The notes under the pieces: model-generated | What the model saw: the letters and a program-made list of their open reading frames with translations, nothing else | Told to the model about the DNA's origin: nothing | Databases searched by the model: none | NCBI RefSeq assembly: GCF_014518315.1 | Contig: NZ_JACVEL010000003.1 | Span: 1 to 64,000 of the forward strand | Reading direction: 5' to 3' | Source: Taishania pollutisoli | Lineage (GTDB): Bacteria; Bacteroidota; Bacteroidia; Flavobacteriales_D; Crocinitomicaceae | DNA length: 64,000 nt | Program-made: the position numbers and the translations under genes | In this document: piece after piece, positions 16,509 to 24,861 of the stretch | Layout of the letters: each line of letters opens with the position of its first letter | Numbering within the stretch: position 1 is the stretch's first letter

Positions 16509-17018
16509 ATGAAAAAAATAGTTGTTTTCGGATGTTTATTTTCGCTGTTGTACGCTTGCAGTTCTGATTCCGAACTAAAAGACCTGAGAGGAAAAGACGT
16601 TTCCAGCACCATTGCAGCAGACGAACTGTCTCAAAAAGAGTTGGAAGAAAGCCTTGCGAAAATCCGCCAGAAAGAGGAGGAAAAAGAGCGCAAAGCAAAA
16701 GAAGCACAAACAACATTGGAATTTGATAAGCTGAAGCACGATTTTGGAAATGTAAAACCAGAGACTCCGAATACAACCACGTTTAGGGTAAAAAATACCG
16801 GAACAAAACCATTGATTATTGAAAATGTAGAAGCCAGTTGCGGTTGTACCACGCCCAAAAAACCGGAGAAACCGATTTTACCGGGTGAATCGGATGACAT
16901 TACCGTAACGTTCAAATCCAACCCGGGACAATCCGGAGAACAAAAGAAAACCGTTACTGTAACAGCAAATACGGAAAATAAAACACATTTACTCGAGATT
17001 CGCGCGTTTGTAAAATAA
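16509..17018 (+). CDS. DUF1573 lipoprotein
   Basis: A 169-residue lipoprotein. The signal peptide ends in a lipobox at LYACSS, so C17 is the likely acylation site. A charged E/K/R-rich helix (about residues 40-72) leads to one DUF1573 domain (about 73-165) with its hallmark DFGNVKPETPNTTTFRVKN and the VEASCGCTTPKKP stretch. The domain has an Ig-like fold related to MSP/ASH domains and is abundant in Bacteroidota; the function is unknown. The two nearby cysteines (CGC) are conserved in the family. Confidence 0.9.
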   Translation: MKKIVVFGCLFSLLYACSSDSELKDLRGKDVSSTIAADELSQKELEESLAKIRQKEEEKERKAKEAQTTLEFDKLKHDFGNVKPETPNTTTFRVKNTGTKPLIIENVEASCGCTTPKKPEKPILPGESDDITVTFKSNPGQSGEQKKTVTVTANTENKTHLLEIRAFVK

Positions 17019-17071
17019 AGACGTAATTCATGTGGTATGAGTAGGTAAAATCTGACTGGTTTTCTTTTACT

Positions 17072-17555
17072 CACAAAGGCGCAATATTAATAATAAACAA
17101 CTCACTTGGCGACTTAGCGACTTGGCGAGAGAACCTCTTCTTGTACAAAAGCAAATTATACCCATACTTAGATGGAATGAATCAATACCTTGCTCTGTTT
17201 CTGGGAATTTCTTTTGGATCGCAAAGACGCAATATTAATAAATAGCTCACTTAGTGACTTAGTACCTTGGTGAGATACTTCTTTGTTACAAAAGCAAATA
17301 ATAACAAAATCCAGATGTGATGAATCGGTAGAGTGAAAATAACTAACTCTGTTTTCTGGACTTTCTTTTTAGCTCGCAAAGACCCAATATTAATAAACAA
17401 CTCACTTGGCGACTTAGCGACTTGGCGAGAGAACTTCTTCTTATACGAAAGCAAATAATACTGATGCTTAGATGGAAGGAATCAATAGTGTGAAAATAAC
17501 TAACTCTGTTTCTGGGAATTTCTTTTGGATCACAAAGACGCCAAGGCGCAAAGGT
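17072..17555. repeat. Tandem array of about 150-bp repeats (three units plus partial)
   Basis: Three diverged units start near 17072, 17219 and 17375, with a truncated fourth from about 17530. The shared CAATATTAATA word recurs at 17082, 17230 and 17385 (spacings 148 and 155). Each unit holds a CGCAAAGACGC-like stretch, then CTCACTTGGCGACTTAGCGA, then a TACAAAAGCAAAT block and a GTGAAAATAACTAACTCTG block. Units 1 and 3 are most alike. No convincing ORF is present between the DUF1573 gene and hpf. CGCAAAG/TTGGCG-type repeats are seen in many Bacteroidota genomes; the function is unknown. Confidence 0.8.
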
Positions 17556-17664
17556 ATCATTTGATAGTAGTCGCTTTTTAGTAATTTGGAACTGAATGCA
17601 CATTAAATAAAAAACAGGGAACCAAAATTGATTCCCTGCTTTCTTTGAGTGATTATCTATTTGT

Positions 17665-17961
17665 CTAATCGACTAATTTTCCTTTGTGTTTACGCACTTG
17701 TCTTCTCAGTGCTTCTACTGCTAAATCCGTTGCTTCTTCAAATGTCTTGCATTGTTTTTTAGCAAACAACTCTTTCCCCGGTATCAATATTTTTATCTCT
17801 GCCAGTTTATTTTCTTTTTCCTGGTCTTTATCTACCCGGAGGAAGACTTCGCTTGCAATGATGTTGTCAAAAAACAGTTGTAGCTTATTTACCTTGTCAT
17901 TCACGAATGTAATCAACTTTTGATCTGCTGTGAAGTTTACCGAATTTACTTTAATATCCAT
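17665..17961 (-). CDS. hpf: Ribosome hibernation promoting factor / RaiA family
   Basis: A 98-residue short-form HPF/RaiA protein. It has the beta-alpha-beta-beta-beta-alpha pattern: NFTADQKLITFVNDKVNKLQ as helix 1 and CKTFEEATDLAVEALRRQVRKHKGK as the basic helix 2. It binds the decoding region of the 30S subunit in resting cells and blocks tRNA and mRNA binding. There is no long C-terminal dimerisation domain, so it is not the long HPF type. Two bases separate it from the Xer recombinase gene, and rpsU lies further upstream, so the three probably form one operon. Confidence 0.9.
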   Translation of the reverse strand: MDIKVNSVNFTADQKLITFVNDKVNKLQLFFDNIIASEVFLRVDKDQEKENKLAEIKILIPGKELFAKKQCKTFEEATDLAVEALRRQVRKHKGKLVD

Positions 17962-17963
17962 GG

Positions 17964-18842
17964 CTAACCTGTTTTGCGCCCACGAGGATGGGCAAGTGAA
18001 TAAATATTATTTAATTGCGCAAAAGAATTGTGGGTATAGACCTGTGTGGCCGCCAGGTTTGCATGACCCAACAGTGCCTTAATGGTTTCTAATCCGGCTC
18101 CGTTGTTTAACATGTGTGTCGCAAACGTATGACGAAGAACATGAGGACTACACTTTTGCAATTCCGTTGCCGAAGCAAGATAAGCATTTATTTTACGATA
18201 GACAAATTTTGGATATAATTTATTGCCCTTGTCTGTTAAAATAAGTGAATTGCTCTGAAAGCCGTTTTCTGCACATTCTTTACGGTATGTCTCTATGTGT
18301 TCCTGCAGAGATTTTGAAACAGGAATAATCCGTTCTTTATTGCGTTTTCCCTTTACTTTCAGCTTTCCGTCATTGAGGCTGGCTGTTGTCAATTCAATCA
18401 ATTCATTCAAACGCATTCCGGTCTGGTAGAAAAGTTCAACAATGAGCGCGTCGCGCAATCCGAGTGTCTCTGTGAGCTGTTCTTCCTCCAATTCTGACTC
18501 TTTGGCAAACTGGGGCAACCGTTTTTCCACCTTGGGGCCATTCAGTCCCGTAAGCGGATTCTTATCGACGACTCCGGTTTTTTTTAGGTAACGGAAATAG
18601 GTTCTGAGTGCAGATAGCTTCCTGTTGACACTTTTGTTGGTGTATCCCTCGTTGACGAGTGCTACCATCCATCCCCGGATTACTTTTGAGGTAATCTCCG
18701 GTAATTCGTTTCGGTGTTCAATTCCGGTATACTCAAAAAACTGCGCCAGGTCGTTTTGATACGCAATGACGGTATGTTCCGAATATCTTTTTTCCGATCG
18801 GACGTACGTTTCAAATTCTATGGAAAACAAAAAAGGAGCCAT
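17964..18842 (-). CDS. xerC: Tyrosine recombinase, XerC/XerD type
   Basis: A 292-residue Xer recombinase of normal length. A SAM-like N-terminal core-binding domain (about residues 1-85, with KRYSEHTVIAYQNDLAQFFEY) precedes the catalytic domain. The catalytic set is visible: R in TGMRLNEL, then H and R in SPHVLRHTFATHM, H in LLGHANLAATQ, and the nucleophilic tyrosine in QVYTH. It resolves chromosome dimers at dif. XerC versus XerD cannot be decided from sequence alone. It sits between rpsU and hpf, a chromosomal housekeeping context that argues against an integrase of a mobile element. Confidence 0.9.
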   Translation of the reverse strand: MAPFLFSIEFETYVRSEKRYSEHTVIAYQNDLAQFFEYTGIEHRNELPEITSKVIRGWMVALVNEGYTNKSVNRKLSALRTYFRYLKKTGVVDKNPLTGLNGPKVEKRLPQFAKESELEEEQLTETLGLRDALIVELFYQTGMRLNELIELTTASLNDGKLKVKGKRNKERIIPVSKSLQEHIETYRKECAENGFQSNSLILTDKGNKLYPKFVYRKINAYLASATELQKCSPHVLRHTFATHMLNNGAGLETIKALLGHANLAATQVYTHNSFAQLNNIYSLAHPRGRKTG

Positions 18843-18883
18843 ATCTGACTCCTTTTACGAATATAATTTAAAAAAGTTATATT

Positions 18884-19075
18884 TTAAATTTCTATTGCCT
18901 GCATTTTTTGCTTGTAGATCGCTTTGATTTTCGCTTGACGCTTAGTCACAGACGGCTTGATGAATTCTTTACGGCTACGCAATTCCTTCACAACATTTGT
19001 CTTGTCGTATTTTTTCTTATACTTCTTAAGCGCTCTTTCGATGCTTTCTCCTTCTTTTACAGGTACAATCAACAT
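18884..19075 (-). CDS. rpsU: 30S ribosomal protein S21
   Basis: A 63-residue bS21 with the typical start MLIVPVKEGESIERALKKYK and a lysine/arginine-rich tail. It lies near the 3' end of 16S rRNA; in Bacteroidota ribosomes bS21 helps bury the anti-Shine-Dalgarno. In some Flavobacterium species rpsU itself carries a strong Shine-Dalgarno and is autoregulated, but here the roughly 38-nt leader has no GGAGG-like sequence. It is first in a likely operon with xerC and hpf and has a consensus promoter. Confidence 0.96.
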   Translation of the reverse strand: MLIVPVKEGESIERALKKYKKKYDKTNVVKELRSRKEFIKPSVTKRQAKIKAIYKQKMQAIEI

Positions 19076-19119
19076 ATCTTTAAACTTTATTTATTATCTT
19101 TTTGTTCTAAATCGGACGG

Positions 19120-19148
19120 CAAAGATATAATTTTTTTCAAACAATCAA
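19120..19148 (-). promoter_or_regulatory. Bacteroidota-type promoter for rpsU
   Basis: On the minus strand TTG (19148-19146), 18 bp, then TATCTTTG (19127-19120). The predicted start is at about 19113, giving a leader of about 38 nt. Confidence 0.75.
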
Positions 19149-19152
19149 GTGT

Positions 19153-20292
19153 TTATTTCAAAATTTCTCTCGAAATAACTAATTTTTGTATTTCGGAAGT
19201 TCCCTCACCAATGGTCATCAGTTTCGCATCGCGCAAAAACTTCTCTGCCGGGTACTCTTTTGTGTATCCGTATCCACCCATGATTTGTACTGCTTCGTTA
19301 CCACATTTCACTGCCACTTCAGAAGCGTAATACTTTGCGTAAGCTCCCTGACGTGTCAATGGTTGTTTGTTATTTTTCAAATACGCCGCCTGGAATGTCA
19401 ACAATTCAGCTGCTTCCACTTCTGTTGCCATATCCGCCAGTTTGAAACCGATTGCCTGAAACTGACCGATTGGCTTTCCGAACTGTTCACGTTCTTTCGC
19501 ATATTTCACCGATGCTTCATAAGCACCACGTGCTACACCACAACTCAACGCTGCGATGGAGATCCGTCCTCCGTCCAGGATTTGCATTGCCTGAATGAAT
19601 CCCATACCCACTTCACCGATCACATTTTCCTCCGGAACGCGTACATTGTCAAAAATCAATTCCGCTGTTTCAGAAGCACGCACTCCTAATTTATCTTTGA
19701 TTTTTACAGCAGAGAATCCCGGTGTTCCTTTCTCAATAATAAAAGCAGTGATTCCGCGGCTGTCTAATAATTCTCCTGTTCTCACCAAGACAACGGCAAC
19801 ATCTCCTGAAAGTCCGTGTGTGATCCAGTTTTTCGCACCATTGATCACCCATTCGTTTCCTTCTTTTTTTGCTGTCGTTTTCATGCGCATTGCGTCAGAA
19901 CCTGTGTTTGGCTCTGTCAATCCCCATGCTCCGATAAATTCTCCTGATGCTAATTTCGGAAGGTACTTGCGTTTTTGTTCTTCACTTCCATGGTAGTAGA
20001 TATGACCTGTACACAATGAATTATGTGCCGCCACACTCAATCCGAGTCCGCCACACACTTTCCCAAGTTCGATCAATGCCGTTACGTACTCGTCATAGGA
20101 AAAACCGCTTCCTCCGTATTCTTCCGGGATGTAGATACCAAGCAAACCAAGTTCACCTAGTTTTTTCATAGTTTCAACGGGGAAATACTCATCGGCATCC
20201 CATTGATTCAGATAAGGTTTTACCTCTTTCTCTGTAAAATCACGCACCATTTGCGCGATCATTTTTTGATTTTCGTTTAAACCAAAGTCCAT
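19153..20292 (-). CDS. Acyl-CoA dehydrogenase
   Basis: A 379-residue flavoprotein of the short/branched-chain acyl-CoA dehydrogenase type, normal in length. Family signatures are present: GLTEPNTGSDAMRM and KNWITHG in the beta domain, and QIMGGYGYTKEYPAEKFLRD followed by IGEGTSEIQ at the C-terminus. The glutamate of the EGT motif is the expected catalytic base. It oxidises acyl-CoA to trans-2-enoyl-CoA using FAD, passing electrons to ETF. It is probably monocistronic. Chain-length preference cannot be read from sequence. Confidence 0.94.
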   Translation of the reverse strand: MDFGLNENQKMIAQMVRDFTEKEVKPYLNQWDADEYFPVETMKKLGELGLLGIYIPEEYGGSGFSYDEYVTALIELGKVCGGLGLSVAAHNSLCTGHIYYHGSEEQKRKYLPKLASGEFIGAWGLTEPNTGSDAMRMKTTAKKEGNEWVINGAKNWITHGLSGDVAVVLVRTGELLDSRGITAFIIEKGTPGFSAVKIKDKLGVRASETAELIFDNVRVPEENVIGEVGMGFIQAMQILDGGRISIAALSCGVARGAYEASVKYAKEREQFGKPIGQFQAIGFKLADMATEVEAAELLTFQAAYLKNNKQPLTRQGAYAKYYASEVAVKCGNEAVQIMGGYGYTKEYPAEKFLRDAKLMTIGEGTSEIQKLVISREILK

Positions 20293-20334
20293 CTTTTTAT
20301 CAGTTTTGGGGTACTTAACTGTGCCTAATTTCGA

Positions 20335-20865
20335 TTAATAGGTCGCTAAGTTAATAATATTGTTTGAAAATTCCTTTAATTTTGTTTTTCCCTCCAAAAA
20401 ATCCAATCCCACCAGGAAATTGAATCCGGCAATTTCACCGCCACACTTACGAATCAGGTGTGCCGCAGCCGCAGCGGAACCTCCTGTTGCCAGTAGATCA
20501 TCGTGAATCAGAACGCGTTGCCCGGGCTTTACCGCATCGACATGCATTTCGATGGTTGATGTACCATACTCCAACTCATAATCGTGACTGATTTTATTGT
20601 AGGGTAATTTCCCTTTTTTGCGAATTAAAACGAACGGAACTCCCAACCTGATTGCCAGGGGAAATCCGAATAAAAATCCACGGCTTTCAATCCCTGCAAT
20701 GATATCAATGTGTTGATCCTTGTACAATTCCACCAAATGATCCAGGATTTCTTCTGAAACTTTCGGATTGAGCATAATCGGTGTGATGTCCTTGAAAATG
20801 ATTCCCGGTTTCGGAAAGTCAGGAACGTCACGAATGACTGATTTTAATGTTTCTTCTACTGTCAT
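20335..20865 (-). CDS. apt: Adenine phosphoribosyltransferase
   Basis: About 176 residues from the ATG at 20865; an upstream in-frame GTG at 20886 adds seven unlikely residues. It converts adenine and PRPP to AMP (purine salvage). The typical start FPKPGIIFKDITPI, GIESRGFLFG, LIRKKGKLPY, and the PRPP-binding signature RVLIHDDLLATGGS are all present. Length and motif order are standard. It is separated by about 40 bp from the converging-end acyl-CoA dehydrogenase gene on the same strand. Confidence 0.95.
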   Translation of the reverse strand: MTVEETLKSVIRDVPDFPKPGIIFKDITPIMLNPKVSEEILDHLVELYKDQHIDIIAGIESRGFLFGFPLAIRLGVPFVLIRKKGKLPYNKISHDYELEYGTSTIEMHVDAVKPGQRVLIHDDLLATGGSAAAAAHLIRKCGGEIAGFNFLVGLDFLEGKTKLKEFSNNIINLATY

Positions 20866-20922
20866 TTTTGAATTATAATTTATCACGGATGACGTCAGCT
20901 ACACACCTATCCGTTTGTTTCT

Positions 20923-21789
20923 TCATTCTTCTATCGCGAGATACGGCTTTATTTTTCCGAGCAACTCTTTGTCGATCAGCTCAGATTCTAAAAGCGCGTC
21001 GAAATTAGTATATTTTTGAGTTTTTAGACGCATTTTCACAATAGAATTTGCGACATTCCAACTGATGTAGGGGTGTTTTGCCAGTTCTTCTGTTGTCGCA
21101 GTGTTGATATTGATGTGTTGGATGCGCTTGTTGTCAATGCTAATGTCGGAGCTGATCTTGTTCAGTTTTTCCACATCAAATTTCCACAATTCCAGTAATT
21201 GTTCTTTTTGATGATAGCCCCCTAATTTTTCTCTGTACTCAACTATTTTATTGGCATAAAACGTTCCTATTCCGGGTAGCGCGATCAATTCTTCTGCCGA
21301 GGCAGTATTCAAATCAATACGGATTGTTTCTGACTTTTCGGGTGTAATTTTTTCCTGCTTCCATTTCTTTTTTACGGGATAGCGTGTTGAATCTTTGATC
21401 AGTTGAAACAATGCCGCATCGATGACGAAAATTTGCTTTAACTGTTCATTATCCGCAATTCCCCTTTGGGCAAACCGCACCACTACAGCCGCTTGTTTTT
21501 CTGATAATCCCAACGCCATCCATTCCTCTTTGCGGTACTCATTGGGATCAAAACCAGTCGGTGGAATTTTGTACCGCTTGTTGTTCGCGTATTGTTTTTT
21601 TGAATTGGATGAAAACGGTTTTAATTCCAGCTCTGCAACACCTCTGTTGAGTTCTTCCACACTTACCTGAATAGGTTCGCCTGCCCGGAACCAACTATAT
21701 ACCCTCGGTGCCATTGTGATCAATGCCAGCAAGCCAACCAGGACAACAAGCCCGCGAATATTCCTTTTGGATATTTTCCTGGGAAACAT
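20923..21789 (-). CDS. Helix-hairpin-helix (ComEA-like) membrane-anchored DNA-binding protein
   Basis: A 288-residue protein with one N-terminal membrane helix (about residues 10-28) and three helix-hairpin-helix-like modules: residues about 85-115 (LSEKQAAVVVRFAQRGI), 155-195 (DLNTASAEELIALPGIGTFYANKIV, a canonical ComEA HhH), and 215-285 (INTATTEELAKHPYISWNVANSIV). It probably binds DNA non-specifically on the outer face of the inner membrane, as ComEA does in DNA uptake, although no competence genes are near. It follows the SDR gene by 14 bp on the same strand. Confidence 0.85.
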   Translation of the reverse strand: MFPRKISKRNIRGLVVLVGLLALITMAPRVYSWFRAGEPIQVSVEELNRGVAELELKPFSSNSKKQYANNKRYKIPPTGFDPNEYRKEEWMALGLSEKQAAVVVRFAQRGIADNEQLKQIFVIDAALFQLIKDSTRYPVKKKWKQEKITPEKSETIRIDLNTASAEELIALPGIGTFYANKIVEYREKLGGYHQKEQLLELWKFDVEKLNKISSDISIDNKRIQHININTATTEELAKHPYISWNVANSIVKMRLKTQKYTNFDALLESELIDKELLGKIKPYLAIEE

Positions 21790-21803
21790 TAATTATCAAG
21801 TGT

Positions 21804-22685
21804 TTAAAACAAATGTAATGTTTCTTCAATAGTTTTCGGGTGATAATTCAATTTATTTTTCGCTTTTGTCAGGTCAAATCCTGTTTTAGGAGGTCGTTTT
21901 GCAGGTTGATTCAATGTAGCACTTGCAATCCGGTTCAGTGAACGCGTGCCGTACCCGTAGTGAGCTGCTACTTTCTGAACAATTTCAAAAATTGAATATG
22001 TTTCCGGTCCGCTCAGGTGATAAATTCCGGTCGCATTTAATTCGCAAATGCGGATACATCCCCAGGCGAGGTCATCTGCCCAGGTAGGTGCCCGAAACTG
22101 ATCATCTACCACGTTCATCTGTTCGCCTTTCGGCAAGGCTTCCCTGGCCCATAAAAACAAGTTGGAGCGGGACAGGTTATGTGCTGTTCCATATACGATG
22201 ATCGTCCGGACAATTGAAAAATTATGGTCTGTACCTTTTAACAATAATTCCTCTGCATCTACTTTCGATTGTGCGTAAACGCTCAAAGGGCCTACCTCGT
22301 CTTCTTCCGAATAATTTCCCTTTTCCCCGTCAAACACAAAGTCGGTTGACAGCAACTGGAAATGCGCCCCGACGGATCGTGCTGCATCAGCGACATGGCG
22401 GGTTCCTTCCACATTGACTTCCCGGCATGCTTCCGGGTTTAGTTCACATGCATCCACATTGGTCATGGCCGCTGTATGAATGATGTGTGTTGGTTGATAG
22501 GTTGCAACAACTGCCGCTACTTCTGCCGCATTGCAGATGTTCATTGTTTTGTAATCGGCATCCGGACAATCCGGGTTGCGATTGGCGCCATTAGAGGTTG
22601 CCAGGAACGGAATGTTTCGCTTCACTAACTGCCCTGTAATTTTTTGCCCTAAAAGTCCGTTTGCCCCGGTAATCAGTATTTTCAT
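21804..22685 (-). CDS. SDR-family NAD(P)-dependent sugar reductase (RmlD-like)
   Basis: A 293-residue Rossmann-fold protein resembling dTDP-4-dehydrorhamnose reductase. The dinucleotide-binding glycine motif ITGANGLLGQKI is at residues 4-15, and the catalytic Y and K lie in SVYAQSKVDAE at about residue 132. The STDFVFDGEKG stretch is typical of the RmlD branch. The other rhamnose genes (rmlA, B, C) are not in the window, so the reaction is only a family-level call. It probably forms an operon with the HhH gene downstream. Confidence 0.85.
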   Translation of the reverse strand: MKILITGANGLLGQKITGQLVKRNIPFLATSNGANRNPDCPDADYKTMNICNAAEVAAVVATYQPTHIIHTAAMTNVDACELNPEACREVNVEGTRHVADAARSVGAHFQLLSTDFVFDGEKGNYSEEDEVGPLSVYAQSKVDAEELLLKGTDHNFSIVRTIIVYGTAHNLSRSNLFLWAREALPKGEQMNVVDDQFRAPTWADDLAWGCIRICELNATGIYHLSGPETYSIFEIVQKVAAHYGYGTRSLNRIASATLNQPAKRPPKTGFDLTKAKNKLNYHPKTIEETLHLF

Positions 22686-22707
22686 TGTGTGATTTCGATT
22701 GAACTAT

Positions 22708-22947
22708 TTACAAATCCCAGATGGATGTTTTCGGTTTTTTCCGTTGCAACTTAAAATAGTGTTTGTGTTCCAGTATCCATGCCATGATCAGGTAGATGAT
22801 GAGTGGCGAACCAAACGTAAAAAAGGAGGCATACACAAAACCTACACGTACGCGATCTGTTTGAATTCCCAGTTTCCTTGCCCACCATTCGCATACACCA
22901 TAGGAACGCATTTCAAAGAAAAAAGTAAGTTTTTTGATAAAACGCAT
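22708..22947 (-). CDS. PspC-domain membrane protein
   Basis: About 79 residues from the ATG at 22947; an open frame extends back to 23037 but there it overlaps the DUF2851 gene and looks non-coding. The PspC pattern is present: YGVCEWWARKLGIQTDRVRVGF followed by one long hydrophobic helix (SPLIIYLIMAWIL) and a basic tail. PspC proteins are inner-membrane components of envelope-stress responses in other phyla. In Bacteroidota this small stand-alone form is common and uncharacterised. Confidence 0.8.
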   Translation of the reverse strand: MRFIKKLTFFFEMRSYGVCEWWARKLGIQTDRVRVGFVYASFFTFGSPLIIYLIMAWILEHKHYFKLQRKKPKTSIWDL

Positions 22948-22994
22948 AATGAGGTTTTTAGCAAAATTACGTATTTTCAGTTGAACCAATCCCT

Positions 22995-24185
22995 TTATCC
23001 GTTCAATAGTTTTACACCCACCTGGCAGTTCAGACATTTTTTTCGGGAGCAGTATTCATTGTACAGTTCTATCAGTGCCTGACTTTCGTAGGCATTTGCT
23101 GCAAGAACCCCGATTTTACCCCATTTTTTCAGAATAAAATTATCTTCCGGCCGAAGCTGCTCCATCAATTCTAACACAAATTTCTGCAGGTTTTCATCGC
23201 TCATACGAAGTGATTTGAACCAGAAATAAGGCAGAATCGCGTTGATAAGTAGTTGGTTCAACAGGTTCTCCGATAGTACTTCTTCCGGGTGTTGATTCAT
23301 TTTCCCGGTGAATGCTACCAGGTAATTGTATGCTTCTGCGGGAAGCAGGTATTCTGCCAACAGCTCAAAATCGCAAGCGGCGACAAATGCTGAAAACTGT
23401 ACGATTCGCTTTTCAGGGAAAGAAGGAGGACGAAGTCCTTTCCGTTTCCATACGGACGGGTGTAGTTTTTGTGTTCCAAAGCAATCAGGTAATCCCGGCG
23501 CATCTTCCGAAGGGTACAAACCACTTGTCTGTACCAGTAAGTTTCGTTGCAACGTTTTATTCAGGCGCTTCAACACCACCAGAGGCAATTGATTGGTCAG
23601 CAGTTCAAACGGAACAGCATTTACTTTTGTTCCGAATGCACGGGCAATAAAATTGTACAAAACTGCCTGGTTGTCGAGTCCGTCGTACATGTACAGCACT
23701 TGATTTACTTTTCGGTCGAACCGGTCAGCGACAGCGCGGTGAAGCATTACTTTCAAAAAAACCGGGTCAACCTGGTGCAATGCATCTTCACAGGGAATGG
23801 CTTTCATTGCTTTTGCAAATTGTTCCCAGTTGTTGTAATGTGCTGTATCAATCAAGTGTTTTACCTCTATGGTCGGTAGCTCCGTTCCGTTTACGATCAC
23901 TTCCCGGTCGTGCTCGTACACTACGTGCAGCATTACATTGTTGTAGGCTTTATCCCGGTGGTGTCCGTGAAGGTACCAGTCTGAACTTTTGATGTGCATC
24001 TCTACCTGTCCGGCCCATTCCATGTGGTCGTAGTGCATTCTGGCATTGAAAAAATCAGGACCTGACTCGGAGATGTTGTGGATTCCATTATTGAGGATGT
24101 AAACCGGTTTTCCTTTGGTCGTTTGTAATGCATGAAAAGGGAGTCGTTTTAACTTCCAGATGAAGTGGATATACGTTTCTGTCAT
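22995..24185 (-). CDS. DUF2851 family protein
   Basis: A 396-residue DUF2851 protein, a family found mainly in Bacteroidota. The diagnostic start is ETYIHFIWKLKRLPFHAL, then SGPDFFNARMHYDHMEWAGQVEMH and HGHHRDKAYNNVMLHVVYEHD. The C-terminus carries clustered cysteines (CSRKKCLNCQVG). The conserved histidines and acidic residues of the first 120 residues hint at a metal-dependent or nuclease-like fold, but no function is established. It lies upstream of the PspC-domain gene on the same strand. Confidence 0.9.
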   Translation of the reverse strand: MTETYIHFIWKLKRLPFHALQTTKGKPVYILNNGIHNISESGPDFFNARMHYDHMEWAGQVEMHIKSSDWYLHGHHRDKAYNNVMLHVVYEHDREVIVNGTELPTIEVKHLIDTAHYNNWEQFAKAMKAIPCEDALHQVDPVFLKVMLHRAVADRFDRKVNQVLYMYDGLDNQAVLYNFIARAFGTKVNAVPFELLTNQLPLVVLKRLNKTLQRNLLVQTSGLYPSEDAPGLPDCFGTQKLHPSVWKRKGLRPPSFPEKRIVQFSAFVAACDFELLAEYLLPAEAYNYLVAFTGKMNQHPEEVLSENLLNQLLINAILPYFWFKSLRMSDENLQKFVLELMEQLRPEDNFILKKWGKIGVLAANAYESQALIELYNEYCSRKKCLNCQVGVKLLNG

Positions 24186-24306
24186 TGCGTAAAAGATAGA
24201 TTTTCATGAAGTTACAAAAAAAGATGCAGCCAATCAAATTTTTTATGAATTTTGTACCTGTTCACCTGTGCAGGTGTCATACAGAAGTCGTATTCACAAT
24301 TCAGTC

Positions 24307-24861
24307 ATGTTCGTTCAATTTCCTGATAGCTTAAAACAAGGTCGTCCGTTTCTTTCGATTCGCAGGATGGAAGATTATGAACAGTGCTTGAAAAAGGGCG
24401 AGCATAAACGTGAACTGGAACAACGTGGTGTACGTACATCTCTTTTGGAACTGGGGTTCGATACTTCTGTTTTGTATCGCGAGAGCGGACAACCCTACCT
24501 GGAACATTACCCGGAACTATTTGTTTCGATTTCTCATTCCAAAGGATGGTTTGCTGTTTATGTGTCGAGTCACCCTGTCGGGATTGACATTGAAGTAGAA
24601 AATCCGAGAATCAAAGAGGGGGCTTCTTATTTTGTAAACGAACAAGAGCAATCATTTGTTGGAAGTTTGACAGATCTGCACCTGATTTGGGGAGCCAAGG
24701 AAGCATTTTACAAATTAAAAGAAGGAATGATTCCCGACCTGAAAAATGAGGTTACTCTGTTGGCTATTGAACCGGGCAACCGCTTACAGGTAGAATTTGG
24801 AGAAGAGGTGTACACCCTGTATTATCACCGGGAAAATGGTGTTACGCTGGTACTGACTTAA
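24307..24861 (+). CDS. 4'-phosphopantetheinyl transferase superfamily protein
   Basis: About 184 residues from the ATG at 24307; a GTG at 24268 is less likely. Sfp/AcpT-type signatures are present: GIDIEVENPR (magnesium-binding aspartate and glutamate) and WGAKEAFYKL, the WxxKEA motif. It transfers phosphopantetheine from CoA to a carrier-protein serine. In Flavobacteria a PPTase gene is often found close to gldE and gldD, and here it ends 4 bp from the convergent gldE stop. The target carrier protein is not in the window. Confidence 0.88.
   Translation: MFVQFPDSLKQGRPFLSIRRMEDYEQCLKKGEHKRELEQRGVRTSLLELGFDTSVLYRESGQPYLEHYPELFVSISHSKGWFAVYVSSHPVGIDIEVENPRIKEGASYFVNEQEQSFVGSLTDLHLIWGAKEAFYKLKEGMIPDLKNEVTLLAIEPGNRLQVEFGEEVYTLYYHRENGVTLVLT

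Noticed and set aside
17072-17555. Possible CRISPR array
   Set aside because: Repeats are about 150 bp, contiguous and diverged, with no regular unique spacers and no cas genes nearby.
17964-18842. Xer recombinase as an integrase of a mobile element
   Set aside because: It lies within a housekeeping group (rpsU, hpf) and no attachment-site duplication or phage genes are nearby.
22948-23037. Longer start for the PspC-domain protein
   Set aside because: The added 30 residues overlap the DUF2851 coding end and look non-coding, while the ATG at 22947 gives a normal PspC length.
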